From assembly GCA_017936125.1 (NCBI GenBank), contig JAGBGE010000008.1, positions 1-42,245 of the forward strand: a stretch of 42,245 bases of DNA. The letters run 5' to 3'. Under the pieces are notes generated by a model. It was given only the letters and a program-made list of their open reading frames with translations, made no database searches and was not told the DNA's origin. The first letter of the stretch is position 1. Each line of letters begins with the position of its first letter. Of this stretch, positions 24,199 to 32,420 are shown in pieces. A program made the position numbers and the translations under genes. The stretch comes from Clostridia bacterium (GTDB taxonomy: Bacteria; Bacillota_A; Clostridia; Oscillospirales; CAG-272).

Positions 24199-24717
24199 AT
24201 GAAAGAGTTAGAATTTACCACCGAATATAACGAAGAAATAATCGTTGGGTACATAAAAGCAGATCACAAGGCAAGCACCAAATTGAATAACAAGCAAACG
24301 ATTTTAATGGGGCTAATGTGTCTTGTGTTGGGCGTTGTCGGTATCGTAGCAAATATACTCAATTCAGAGGTTTACAAAACGCTAATTCCCGGCATATTCT
24401 TTGCGATTATGGCTGTGGCATTTTTGATAAATCCTATTTTGTATAGCGATAAATCTATCAGAAAAAGAGTTCAAAAGTCACTTCAAAGGACGAATAACCC
24501 TGCACCTACGATAAAATACACCTTTTACGACGATAAAATTGTTTCCTCTAAGTATAGCGGTGAATTGAAATCGTACACTTATGAAGAAATCAGGTGCTAC
24601 TATGTGTTTGAAAATTATATTTACATAGTATTAAAATCCAAGCAGGGATATATTTGCGTTGATAATTCAGCGGAAATCATTGATTTATTGACAACAAAAA
24701 ATGTTTGCTCCAAATAA
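24199..24717 (+). CDS. YcxB-like membrane protein
   Basis: 172 residues. A short N-terminal piece is followed by two membrane helices (MGLMCLVLGVVGIVANIL and LIPGIFFAIMAVAFLI). The C-terminal soluble domain, starting YTFYDDKIVSS and including YTYEEIRCYYVFENYIYIVL, has the pattern of the YcxB-like family (a PH-like fold on the cytoplasmic side). The role of the family is unknown. It is the only cassette member that is not a lipoprotein. AAGGAG precedes the ATG, and the next gene's lipobox frame begins 25 bases after its stop. Confidence 0.75.
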   Translation: MKELEFTTEYNEEIIVGYIKADHKASTKLNNKQTILMGLMCLVLGVVGIVANILNSEVYKTLIPGIFFAIMAVAFLINPILYSDKSIRKRVQKSLQRTNNPAPTIKYTFYDDKIVSSKYSGELKSYTYEEIRCYYVFENYIYIVLKSKQGYICVDNSAEIIDLLTTKNVCSK

Positions 24718-24742
24718 TAAATTGATGAAGGAGGGAAAACTG

Positions 24743-26122
24743 ATGAAAAAACTATTTACTTTATGCTTGACAGCAGTTTTAATGCTTACTTGTCTTACTT
24801 CTTGCAGCCTTTTTACATACAAGAAGAATCAATGGTTTTCGGAAGAAAAGCTCACTGAATGTATCGTTCCTGATATGCCACAGTTAGACTCCGATTTTGT
24901 TAGAGAAAGCGACAAAATTATTTATGCTAATCTCAGCGAAGATGAATTTGATAACTATTTGAACGAGATTTACGGTTATCTAAAGTCAAAAAAATTTGAG
25001 CATCTCGGCACGCGCGGTGCGGTGGCTTCCTCGCTTTCAGGTGCTTTTGTAACCTACTATCTTGAGCCTGCAACCGATCTTTCTGAGTTTAACATATACA
25101 GTAATACATATAAGTTCGTTTATTCGGACGGGAAAATATCCATGTCTTCGGAAGGAGACGATTTTACATTCTGTATTTTAACGATAGGACATTACGAATC
25201 AACGCAAACTCTTGAATACGGAATAAAAAAATTCGATTATAATACCACAATATCGCTCAAATTCAATTCGGAAGCTCCGCTTAGTGGCAGATACACTCTG
25301 AAAGATGACCACGAGCACACCTATCAGAATTACCACGACGAGATAGGTCACGGCTGGTATTATACCTGTGGCTGCAAGACACCGCCCAACTTCACACAGC
25401 ACTTTGACGGTGACGGTAACGGATTGTGTGATTCCTGCTCATATCAAATGGTAGCGGAAGGCAATCACTTTATTCGCAATCAGTCAGGCTGTGAGTGGCT
25501 TAACGAAATAAGTGCAGAAAATATCGCAGAAATAAAGATAATCAGCGGGGCTGTGGGCGTTGCTCCCGGAAATCTTAATAACATTTCAAGCTCCACCGAT
25601 GAATCGGTAATAGCAAGAATTTTTGAAGAATATTATCAGCTTGATACCAGACCTATTTCAAAAATGGAAGGTCAGATTGACGGCGGCAGCGGTGTTACTG
25701 TAAAGTTCATTTTGAAGAATGGAGCTATAAAGGAGCTTTACATAAATAACGGCAATTACCGTGATACAAACGGCAATTATTTTGAACTAAACAATACCCC
25801 CAAATTTAACGATACCGACAGCAAGACAAAGGCTTACGGATTTATTACTTATACGGAAATGGGAACGGTTTACAACGGCAATAACATTTCAGTTTGTGAA
25901 ATTCCTACCTTTGAGTTTGAATTTGTAGAGCTTACAGGAGGCTTTGACGATTCTTCTGCTAAACAAAAATACTGTGTCGAAACGGAATTCGGTAATTTAG
26001 TATTCTTTTCTGACACTGTTTTCTATATTGATTATCCTGTTGAAGGACATACGGATTTCTGCGTTCTTGTAGGAAAAACTCTTGACGAATTGATTGCTGA
26101 ATACAGCGCCACCGAGGAATAA
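24743..26122 (+). CDS. Lipoprotein with Cys/His extracellular module
   Basis: 459 residues from ATG 24743, where AAGGAGGG lies eight bases upstream. An in-frame ATG at 24701 is inside the previous gene and lacks a site. The lipobox is LTSC. The middle of the protein has a module rich in His and Cys: HEHTYQNYHDEIGHGWYYTC, CGCKTPP, then HFDGDGNGLCDSCSYQ, which follows an H-x-D-x-D-x-N-x-x-C-D-x-C pattern also present in the gene at 26558. The flanking halves are unrecognised. Metal or zinc binding by the module is plausible but inferred. Confidence 0.75.
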   Translation: MKKLFTLCLTAVLMLTCLTSCSLFTYKKNQWFSEEKLTECIVPDMPQLDSDFVRESDKIIYANLSEDEFDNYLNEIYGYLKSKKFEHLGTRGAVASSLSGAFVTYYLEPATDLSEFNIYSNTYKFVYSDGKISMSSEGDDFTFCILTIGHYESTQTLEYGIKKFDYNTTISLKFNSEAPLSGRYTLKDDHEHTYQNYHDEIGHGWYYTCGCKTPPNFTQHFDGDGNGLCDSCSYQMVAEGNHFIRNQSGCEWLNEISAENIAEIKIISGAVGVAPGNLNNISSSTDESVIARIFEEYYQLDTRPISKMEGQIDGGSGVTVKFILKNGAIKELYINNGNYRDTNGNYFELNNTPKFNDTDSKTKAYGFITYTEMGTVYNGNNISVCEIPTFEFEFVELTGGFDDSSAKQKYCVETEFGNLVFFSDTVFYIDYPVEGHTDFCVLVGKTLDELIAEYSATEE

Positions 26123-26124
26123 CT

Positions 26125-26544
26125 ATGAAAAAGATAATATCAATACTTTTACTTCTATCGCTTTGCTTTTCATTTACGGCTTGCGTTAAATCCGAGCCGA
26201 AGGAAATATCCTGCGAGGAAATAATAGCTGCATACGAGGATGCTGGCTACTCCGTTTTGTACCACGGTCACGAGAACGATGAAAGCTATCACGACCTAGG
26301 TATGTATTGCTGTTTTGAAATTCGCGATCCCGATAACGAGGATAATTACATGTACGTTAGCCGTTATTTCAGCGCAGAGGATGCCAAAGCTGCCTGCGAG
26401 GAACGGCAGTTCAATGTGATTCTTTGGCTCTTTTTTGGCATTTTTGGTGAATTGCGGTGGTTGCACGTAGGCTGCTACGGCGATATAGAATACGAAACTT
26501 TTGACCGCAAAATGATAAAGCCATTAAAAGAGCTTATGAAATAA
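26125..26544 (+). CDS. Small lipoprotein, unknown function
   Basis: 139 residues with a signal peptide ending in FTAC. The mature domain includes ISCEEIIAAYEDAGYSVLYH, a DNEDNYMYVSRYF strand region and SAEDAKAACEE. The arrangement (a helix with AYEDAGY, then strands) resembles small domains found repeatedly in lipoproteins of gut Clostridia, but I cannot name the family. Its ribosome binding site (GAGGAATA) lies in the end of the previous gene, two bases away, so translation is probably coupled. Confidence 0.72.
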   Translation: MKKIISILLLLSLCFSFTACVKSEPKEISCEEIIAAYEDAGYSVLYHGHENDESYHDLGMYCCFEIRDPDNEDNYMYVSRYFSAEDAKAACEERQFNVILWLFFGIFGELRWLHVGCYGDIEYETFDRKMIKPLKELMK

Positions 26545-26557
26545 GGAGAATAAAGCT

Positions 26558-27397
26558 ATGAAGAAGTTATTTACAATTTTGATTTTTGCAATTATGTGCG
26601 TAACCATTCTTGCATCTTGCGATGAAGTATCTCGCAACGAAGAATGCGTACATACCAAAGGTAATTGGACAGGCGACGTACAGGGGCATTGGCAACCCGA
26701 ATACTGTAGCTTGGACAGGTGCGTTTTTGGACCTTCTTCAAAAGAAGCGCATATTGACGCGGACGCAAACGATATTTGCGATATTTGCAGCTATGAATAT
26801 GAGTATATTTTTAAGCTCACAGCCGACGAGGCAGGATACGAGCTTGACAGAGTCGGCCCCGGCTACAAGGGCGGCAATATTCGTATTCCTTCTGAGCATA
26901 ACGGACTCCCCGTAACAGAGATTGGATACGGCGCGTTTAAGAGCGATTACAAGATTACCGACGTTGTTATTCCCAAAACCGTTACTCTTATTGATGGCGA
27001 TGCTTTTGAGAATCAGACCTATCTTACAACAGTATGGGTTGGCGAGGGTGTTGTCACTATTGGTGTAAGCGCCTTTGAAGGCTGCACGAGCCTTCAAACC
27101 GTTATAATCAGCAATGCCACCGAGTATATTTACGCCAGCGCTTTTGAAGGCTGTACCGCACTTAAAACCGTTACTCTTGGCAAGAACGTAAAGGAGATTA
27201 CAGGCTCTGTATTTGAGAACTGTACAAGTCTTAAAACTATAGAAATTCCGGCATCCATCGAAAAGATGGGCGCCTGGGTATTCAATGGAAGCGGTCTGAC
27301 CAATATTTACTTTGGTGTTTCTGCTCCCGGTGAGAATTGGAACGAGAAATGGGCGGACGGTCTTAACGATGATGTAAACATTCATTGGGCAGAGTAA
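26558..27397 (+). CDS. Leucine-rich-repeat (BspA/LRR_5 type) lipoprotein
   Basis: 279 residues. The lipobox is LASC. A Cys/His module comes first (HIDADANDICDICSYEYE, the same H-x-D-x-D-x-N-x-x-C-D-x-C pattern as in the gene at 24743). From about residue 110 there are five or so 23-residue BspA-like repeats with the core ...IPxxVTxIGxxAFxxCTSLxx (for example VGEGVVTIGVSAFEGCTSL). Such repeats bind proteins or host surfaces in other bacteria. It closes the cassette and is followed by a terminator. Confidence 0.86.
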   Translation: MKKLFTILIFAIMCVTILASCDEVSRNEECVHTKGNWTGDVQGHWQPEYCSLDRCVFGPSSKEAHIDADANDICDICSYEYEYIFKLTADEAGYELDRVGPGYKGGNIRIPSEHNGLPVTEIGYGAFKSDYKITDVVIPKTVTLIDGDAFENQTYLTTVWVGEGVVTIGVSAFEGCTSLQTVIISNATEYIYASAFEGCTALKTVTLGKNVKEITGSVFENCTSLKTIEIPASIEKMGAWVFNGSGLTNIYFGVSAPGENWNEKWADGLNDDVNIHWAE

Positions 27398-27412
27398 AAT
27401 ATGATAATGGCA

Positions 27413-27440
27413 AAAAGCGCGGATTTTCCGCGCTTTTTTG
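27413..27440 (+). terminator. Terminator of the lipoprotein cassette
   Basis: An AGCGCGGA/TCCGCGCT stem (27416–27423 with 27427–27434) is flanked by A and T tracts, ending in T6. It begins about 15 bases after the last gene. Confidence 0.88.
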
Positions 27441-27488
27441 TATAGTCGGTGACTAACAAGTAAAATTTTATTATTTTATCCTTTTTAA

Positions 27489-27517
27489 TTGACTATCCTG
27501 GGAAATTGTGGTATAAT
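27489..27517 (+). promoter_or_regulatory. Promoter of the ruvC–ecf–truA operon
   Basis: TTGACT (27489–27494), a 17-base spacer and TATAAT (27512–27517), with TG at 27509–27510 as an extended -10. ruvC follows 49 bases later behind AAAGGAGG. Confidence 0.78.
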
Positions 27518-27565
27518 ACATTATTATGGATTTTTACGGTCTTTTGACGGAAAGGAGGCTTTGAT

Positions 27566-28066
27566 ATGCGAATACTAGGTATTGACCCGGGACTTGCGAC
27601 GGTGGGTTGGGCAGTGCTTGACTCTGTGCGAGGAAATCTGCGCCCTGTTGCGTTCGGTGCGATAACCACTCCTGCGCACACCGATATTGAAGCACGCCTT
27701 TTGATGATAAAAAACGACCTTGAAACGATAATTGATAAATACACTCCCGATGAAATGGCGATAGAGGAGCTTTTCTTCAATACCAATATCACGACGGGTA
27801 TCGCGGTTGCCGAGGCGAGAGGTGTCATTCTTTGCACTGCTCACGCAAAGGGGCTGAAAATCAGCGAGTACACACCCTTACAGGTCAAGCAGGCTGTTGT
27901 CGGCTACGGCAAGGCAGAGAAGCATCAGGTTATAGCAATGGTAACCTCAATATTAAAGCTCAAATCTCCCCCGAAGCCTGACGATACGGCAGACGCCGTT
28001 GCGATAGCGATATGCCACTCGCAGTGCGCAGGCTCGGCAATTGGCAAATACTTTAATCAAAGATAG
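27566..28066 (+). CDS. ruvC: Holliday junction endonuclease RuvC
   Basis: 166 residues. RuvC cuts Holliday junctions during recombination repair. The four metal-binding acids are visible: Asp7 (GIDPGLATVGW), Glu67 (AIEELFFNT), Asp140 and Asp143 (PDDTADAVAIAICH). The expected partners ruvA and ruvB are not in the window. Here ruvC heads an operon with a methyltransferase and an ECF transporter core, which is not its usual place. It ends with TAG. The start codon has AAAGGAGG at a good distance. Confidence 0.93.
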   Translation: MRILGIDPGLATVGWAVLDSVRGNLRPVAFGAITTPAHTDIEARLLMIKNDLETIIDKYTPDEMAIEELFFNTNITTGIAVAEARGVILCTAHAKGLKISEYTPLQVKQAVVGYGKAEKHQVIAMVTSILKLKSPPKPDDTADAVAIAICHSQCAGSAIGKYFNQR

Positions 28067-28075
28067 GACGAATTT

Positions 28076-28942
28076 ATGTGGTTAGCAGATAATTGGAAAG
28101 ACTATTCGGTAATCGACACCTCAACGGGCGAGAAGCTCGAAAGATGGGGAAAGTATACACTCGTCAGACCCGACCCCCAGGTAATATGGAAGAGCAATAA
28201 GAAAAATCCCCTCTGGCGCACGGCAGACGCCAGCTATAAGCGCAGTCGTTCGGGCGGTGGAGCGTGGAGCGACAATAAGCTGCCTGAAAGCTGGGTAATA
28301 TCCTACGGAGACCTTAGCTTCCGTATCAAGCCTATGGGCTTTAAGCACACAGGACTTTTTCCCGAGCAGGCGGCGAATTGGGATTGGTTCGGCGATCTTA
28401 TAAAAAAAGCGGGCAGACCTATAAAGGTGCTCAACCTCTTTGCCTACACGGGCGGTGCAACCGTCGCAGCAGCGAAAGCCGGCGCGAGTGTGGTTCACGT
28501 TGACGCATCTAAGGGTATGGTTGCTGCTGCAAAGGAGAACGCAAGGCTTTCAGGACTAGCCGATGCGCCTATACGCTATATAGTAGATGACTGCAAGAAG
28601 TTTATCGAGCGTGAGATTCGCCGTGGCAATAAGTATGACGGCATCATAATGGACCCGCCATCCTACGGCAGAGGCCCTACGGGCGAGGTGTGGAAGATAG
28701 AGGAAAATATAGACGATTTCGTTGACCTCGTATCGAATCTTCTCTCTGATGAGCCACTCTTTTTCCTGCTCAATTCCTATACGACAGGTCTCTCCGCATC
28801 TACAATGAAATACATCACTGCTATCAGACTTTTATCTAAAAAGCAGGGATATTCCGAGGCAGACGAGCTTGGACTGCCTGTTGAGAACACAGGACTCGCA
28901 CTTCCGTGCGGTTCGAGCGTGCGTGTCACGTTTGGAAAATAA
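28076..28942 (+). CDS. Class I SAM-dependent methyltransferase, RlmI-like (rRNA cytosine-C5 type)
   Basis: 288 residues. The Rossmann core has the SAM motif VLNLFAYTGGATVAAAKAGA followed by VVHVDASKG, then the catalytic-region motif IIMDPPSYGRG. The DPPSYGRG signature and the preceding FKHTGLFPEQAANW stretch are typical of the COG1092 group that includes RlmI (23S rRNA m5C1962) and RlmL/K. The usual N-terminal PUA domain is reduced or absent here, and the first 70 residues are short and basic. The exact target nucleotide is uncertain. It starts nine bases after ruvC. Confidence 0.82.
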   Translation: MWLADNWKDYSVIDTSTGEKLERWGKYTLVRPDPQVIWKSNKKNPLWRTADASYKRSRSGGGAWSDNKLPESWVISYGDLSFRIKPMGFKHTGLFPEQAANWDWFGDLIKKAGRPIKVLNLFAYTGGATVAAAKAGASVVHVDASKGMVAAAKENARLSGLADAPIRYIVDDCKKFIEREIRRGNKYDGIIMDPPSYGRGPTGEVWKIEENIDDFVDLVSNLLSDEPLFFLLNSYTTGLSASTMKYITAIRLLSKKQGYSEADELGLPVENTGLALPCGSSVRVTFGK

Positions 28943-28959
28943 ACGAAACGGCTATTTAT

Positions 28960-29850
28960 ATGAACGATTATATTATCAAATGCGAAAATCTCGGCTTTAC
29001 CTATGCTGAGAGCGCCGAGGACGAGCTTAAAGCGAGCGAGGAGATACCCGCCCTCAAGAACGTTAATCTCGGCATTAAGCGTGGCGAATATGTGGCTATT
29101 CTCGGTCATAACGGCTCGGGTAAATCCACTCTTGCCAAGCTTCTTAATATGATTTTAACACCCACAGTGGGTAAGATTTACATTGACGGTACGGAGATTA
29201 CCGCAGAGAACTTCACCGAGGATGACGTATTCTCTGTCCGTCGCAAAATTGGTATGGTGTTCCAGAATCCCGACAATCAGCTTGTAGCCACCGTTGTCGA
29301 GGAGGACGTTGCCTTCGGCCCCGAGAATCTCGGCTTGCCTAGAGAGGAAATCCGCAGACGAGTCAATTCCTCTCTCGAGCGTGTCGGAATGCTCGATTAT
29401 ATGCGCCACGCGCCGCACAAGCTTTCGGGCGGACAGAAGCAGCGTGTTGCTATCGCAGGCATCATCGCTATGAAGCCCGAGGTGATAATCTTCGACGAAT
29501 CCACTGCGATGCTTGACCCGCTCGGCAGACGCGAGGTTGTAGATATAATGGAGCGCCTCAACAGAGAGGAGGGCATTACAGTCCTCAACATTACACATTA
29601 TATGGAGGAGGCTGCGAGAGCCGACCGTGTTATCGTTGTCAACGATGGTGAAATCGCGCTCGACGGCACTCCCGAAAAGGTCTTCTCGAAGGTCAAGCTT
29701 CTTCATTCTATGGGACTTGAAGCACCGCAGGGCAACGAGCTCGTGCTGCTACTGCGAGCCGCCGGCTGTAAGATCGACGGCCCCTCACTTACCGAGGAAG
29801 AGTGCGTAGAAACCTTATATAACTTCATTTCCAAGGAAAAAAAGAAATAA
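28960..29850 (+). CDS. ecfA1: Energy-coupling factor transporter ATPase EcfA1
   Basis: 296 residues from ATG 28960. A longer frame from 28906 runs into the previous gene and is rejected. Walker A is GHNGSGKST (49–57), the Q-loop region is VFQNPDNQLVATVVEEDVAF, the signature LSGGQKQRVAIAGI, and Walker B ends FDESTAML. The FQNPDNQ motif and the ...EEDVAFG sequence are marks of EcfA. The first 35 residues carry an acidic insert (SAEDELKASEE). ECF systems import vitamins and metals with a substrate-specific S component encoded elsewhere. The ribosome binding site is weak, so translation may depend on the upstream gene. Confidence 0.93.
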   Translation: MNDYIIKCENLGFTYAESAEDELKASEEIPALKNVNLGIKRGEYVAILGHNGSGKSTLAKLLNMILTPTVGKIYIDGTEITAENFTEDDVFSVRRKIGMVFQNPDNQLVATVVEEDVAFGPENLGLPREEIRRRVNSSLERVGMLDYMRHAPHKLSGGQKQRVAIAGIIAMKPEVIIFDESTAMLDPLGRREVVDIMERLNREEGITVLNITHYMEEAARADRVIVVNDGEIALDGTPEKVFSKVKLLHSMGLEAPQGNELVLLLRAAGCKIDGPSLTEEECVETLYNFISKEKKK

Positions 29851-29851
29851 A

Positions 29852-30715
29852 ATGAACGAAATTCTGAGAATAGAAAAGGCTTCCTTCGTCTACGGCAAGG
29901 GAACTCCTTTTGAGAAGGTTGCGCTTGATAACGTCAGCGTTTCCTTTGCTAAAGGCAGAATCACCGGACTCATTGGTCATACCGGCTCGGGCAAATCGAC
30001 GCTTGTCAATCTCCTGAACGGTCTTTACAGACCGAGCGAGGGAACGGTATACCTTGACGGCAATGACATATGGGAGAAGCCGAAGGAAATTTCAAAAATT
30101 AGATATAGAGTCGGACTCGTTATGCAGTATCCCGAGTATCAGCTCTTTGACGAAACGGTCAGGGCAGATATCGGCTTTGCGCCTCGCAATCTTGGGCTTT
30201 CACCAGCCGAGGTTAACGAGCGAGTTGTAGAGGCTGCGCGCTTTGCCGGCGTTGCTCCTGACTTGCTTGATAAATCTCCGTTCGAGCTTTCGGGCGGTCA
30301 GAAGCGACGTGTTGCGATAGCGGGCATTATTGCTATGCGACCGGATGTTCTCGTGCTCGATGAGCCGGCTGCCGGTCTTGACCCTCGCGGCAGACGCGAG
30401 ATACTCGGCGGACTTTGCGAGTATGTTAACACACTTGGCACGTCGGTAATTCTCGTCAGTCACTCGATGGAGGATATGGCGCATTACTGCGACGACGTCG
30501 TGGTAATGAACAATGCGAAGATATACAAAACCGGCACTGTTGAGGAGATTTTCTCCGAGGCGGAGTCACTCACGGCGGTAGGACTTGACGTTCCTATGGT
30601 ATCTCGCGTAGCCTTGGCGCTCAAGGCGCGGGGAATAGACCTCGACGGCACTCTTTACACCACCGAGGGAATGCGTGACGCTATCCTTTCTTACGTGAAG
30701 GGAGGCAGAAAATGA
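29852..30715 (+). CDS. ecfA2: Energy-coupling factor transporter ATPase EcfA2
   Basis: 287 residues. Walker A is GHTGSGKST (42–50), the Q-loop MQYPEYQLFDETV, the signature LSGGQKRRVAIAG and Walker B VLVLDEPAAGLDP. MQYPEYQLF is characteristic of EcfA2 and pairs with the FQNPDNQ type of EcfA1. It starts two bases after ecfA1 and overlaps ecfT by four bases (ATGA), as expected for subunits of one complex. Confidence 0.93.
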   Translation: MNEILRIEKASFVYGKGTPFEKVALDNVSVSFAKGRITGLIGHTGSGKSTLVNLLNGLYRPSEGTVYLDGNDIWEKPKEISKIRYRVGLVMQYPEYQLFDETVRADIGFAPRNLGLSPAEVNERVVEAARFAGVAPDLLDKSPFELSGGQKRRVAIAGIIAMRPDVLVLDEPAAGLDPRGRREILGGLCEYVNTLGTSVILVSHSMEDMAHYCDDVVVMNNAKIYKTGTVEEIFSEAESLTAVGLDVPMVSRVALALKARGIDLDGTLYTTEGMRDAILSYVKGGRK

Positions 30716-31572
30716 TAACAGATATCACACTCGGTCAGTTCTTCCCGGGACAGTCTCCTATTCACAAGCTCGACCCGAGAACCAAGATTTTGCTTGCGAC
30801 ACTCTTTATAGTCGCGGTATTCGTTGCTAATAATCCGGCGTCATTCCTGCTTATCGGTATAGTATCGCTTCTGCTCGTTATCATCAGCCGTATTTCGCTT
30901 TCGGTTGTGATTAAGGGCATCAAGCCGATAATCTTTATACTGATTTTCACAGCACTTATCAATATTTTCGTTACAAAGGGTGAGGGCGATCCCTTAGTTT
31001 CGTTCTGGGTAATTGAAATATACAAGGAGGGCATAATAAGAGCGTTACTTATGGCGACGAGAGTTATTATTCTTATCGTCGGCACCAGTATTCTCTTAAC
31101 CTACACTACCTCGCCCATATCGCTCACCGACGGACTTGAGTCGCTTCTTTCACCTCTCAAGAAAATCAAGGTGCCCGTGCACACCTTCGCTATGATGATG
31201 TCGATAGCTCTGCGCTTTATTCCTACGCTTATCGAGGAAACAGAGAAGATTATGAATGCGCAGAAATCTCGTGGAGCAGACTTTACCAGCGGCAGTCTGG
31301 TTCAGCGAGCAAAGGCGCTGATTCCGCTTCTTATTCCGCTTTTCGTTTCCTCGTTCAAGAGAGCAGAGGAGCTTGCGACAGCTATGGAATGCCGTTGCTA
31401 TCGCGGTGATGTCGGCAGAACAAAGCTTGTCAAGCTGGAATATAAGGGACGTGATTTTGTATTCCTTGCGGTATTCGTTATTCTGCTAGCCGCTATGATA
31501 GCGCTTGCTATTCTTCCTTATAAATTTGAGCTTGAAGGTCTGCTTTACGGCATACCGTTCTACAAGGTTTAA
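30712..31572 (+). CDS. ecfT: Energy-coupling factor transporter transmembrane protein EcfT
   Basis: 286 residues with an N-terminal signature (PIHKLDPRTKILLATLF), five or six membrane helices and the two coupling helices marked by QKSRGADF and ATAMECRCYRG, where the usual ARG triplets are SRG and CRC. Those positions touch the ATPases. EcfT links EcfA1/A2 to interchangeable S components. No S component is adjacent, so this is a group II (shared) ECF module. The ATGA overlap with ecfA2 implies coupled translation. Confidence 0.92.
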   Translation: MITDITLGQFFPGQSPIHKLDPRTKILLATLFIVAVFVANNPASFLLIGIVSLLLVIISRISLSVVIKGIKPIIFILIFTALINIFVTKGEGDPLVSFWVIEIYKEGIIRALLMATRVIILIVGTSILLTYTTSPISLTDGLESLLSPLKKIKVPVHTFAMMMSIALRFIPTLIEETEKIMNAQKSRGADFTSGSLVQRAKALIPLLIPLFVSSFKRAEELATAMECRCYRGDVGRTKLVKLEYKGRDFVFLAVFVILLAAMIALAILPYKFELEGLLYGIPFYKV

Positions 31573-31575
31573 GCT

Positions 31576-32319
31576 ATGAAGTATTTTGCAAAAATTAAAT
31601 ATCTCGGCACCGCCTTTCACGGCTTTCAGGTGCAGCCTGAGCTTCGCACGGTGCAGGGCGAGCTTAACGCAGCGCTTAACGAGGCGTTCGGACTTCCGTG
31701 CAAGGTTACGGGGTGCAGTCGCACCGATGCAGGCGTTCACGCAAACGAGTTCTGCCTGACGGTTGAATGTGACGGCGGTACTATCCCTGCCGATAAGCTC
31801 CCGATAGCTGTTTCACGATTTCTGCCGGAGGATTTGTCCCTGTTTTACGCAAAAGAATGCAACGAGAGCTTCCATCCTCGCTATGACGTAAAGGAGAAGG
31901 AATACCTTTACAGAATAATGAACACTCGCATTTACGACCCGTTTTACTATGGCAGAGTTTGGTTTTTGCCGAGGTATGTAGACGATGCTGCGCTCGAGAA
32001 AATGAATGCTGCGGCAAAGCATTTTTTGGGAAGGCATGATTTTTCTACCTTTATGGCAGAGGGCTCTGACGTTGAGGATACAGTGCGAAATATCACATCT
32101 CTTTCGGTTGCTCGCGAGGGTGATATTATAGACGTCAGAATCAGTGCTGACGGCTTCCTATACAATATGGTGCGCATCATAGTCGGCACTCTCACCGAGG
32201 TCGCCTTTGGCAGAATTTCTCCTGACGATATTCCGGAGATTATCGCGTCCCGCGATCGTTCGAGAGCAGGTATGACAGCGCCTGCCGAAGGACTTTACCT
32301 AAATCGCGTCGTGTATTGA
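31576..32319 (+). CDS. truA: tRNA pseudouridine(38–40) synthase TruA
   Basis: 247 residues. The catalytic Asp51 lies in GCSRTDAGVHA. The opening FAKIKYLGTAFHGFQVQPELRTVQGEL is the family start, and FLYNMVRIIVGTL is the conserved C-terminal motif. TruA modifies U38–U40 in the anticodon stem-loop of many tRNAs. The order ecfA1–ecfA2–ecfT–truA is common in Bacillota, usually after the rplQ cluster, and here it follows ruvC. Start is four bases after ecfT. Confidence 0.95.
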   Translation: MKYFAKIKYLGTAFHGFQVQPELRTVQGELNAALNEAFGLPCKVTGCSRTDAGVHANEFCLTVECDGGTIPADKLPIAVSRFLPEDLSLFYAKECNESFHPRYDVKEKEYLYRIMNTRIYDPFYYGRVWFLPRYVDDAALEKMNAAAKHFLGRHDFSTFMAEGSDVEDTVRNITSLSVAREGDIIDVRISADGFLYNMVRIIVGTLTEVAFGRISPDDIPEIIASRDRSRAGMTAPAEGLYLNRVVY

Positions 32320-32353
32320 TTTTCCATTTCTACCGTAAAATAACTTAATAAAA

Positions 32354-32381
32354 TTGAATCCGTGTGACAAAATGATATAAA
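32354..32381 (+). promoter_or_regulatory. Weak promoter candidate overlapping the truA terminator
   Basis: TTGAAT (32354–32359), a 16-base spacer and TATAAA (32376–32381) with TG at 32373–32374. The -10 lies in the loop of the terminator hairpin. It would start transcription about 33 bases before the penicillin-binding protein gene. Confidence 0.4.
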
Positions 32382-32398
32382 AGTCACACGGATTTTTT
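32357..32398 (+). terminator. Terminator of the ruvC–truA operon
   Basis: A perfect 12-bp stem (32357–32368 with 32383–32394) with a 14-base loop is followed by TTTTG. It lies 37 bases after truA. Confidence 0.85.
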
Positions 32399-32420
32399 GT
32401 TTTATTTGGAGTAACCTGTA

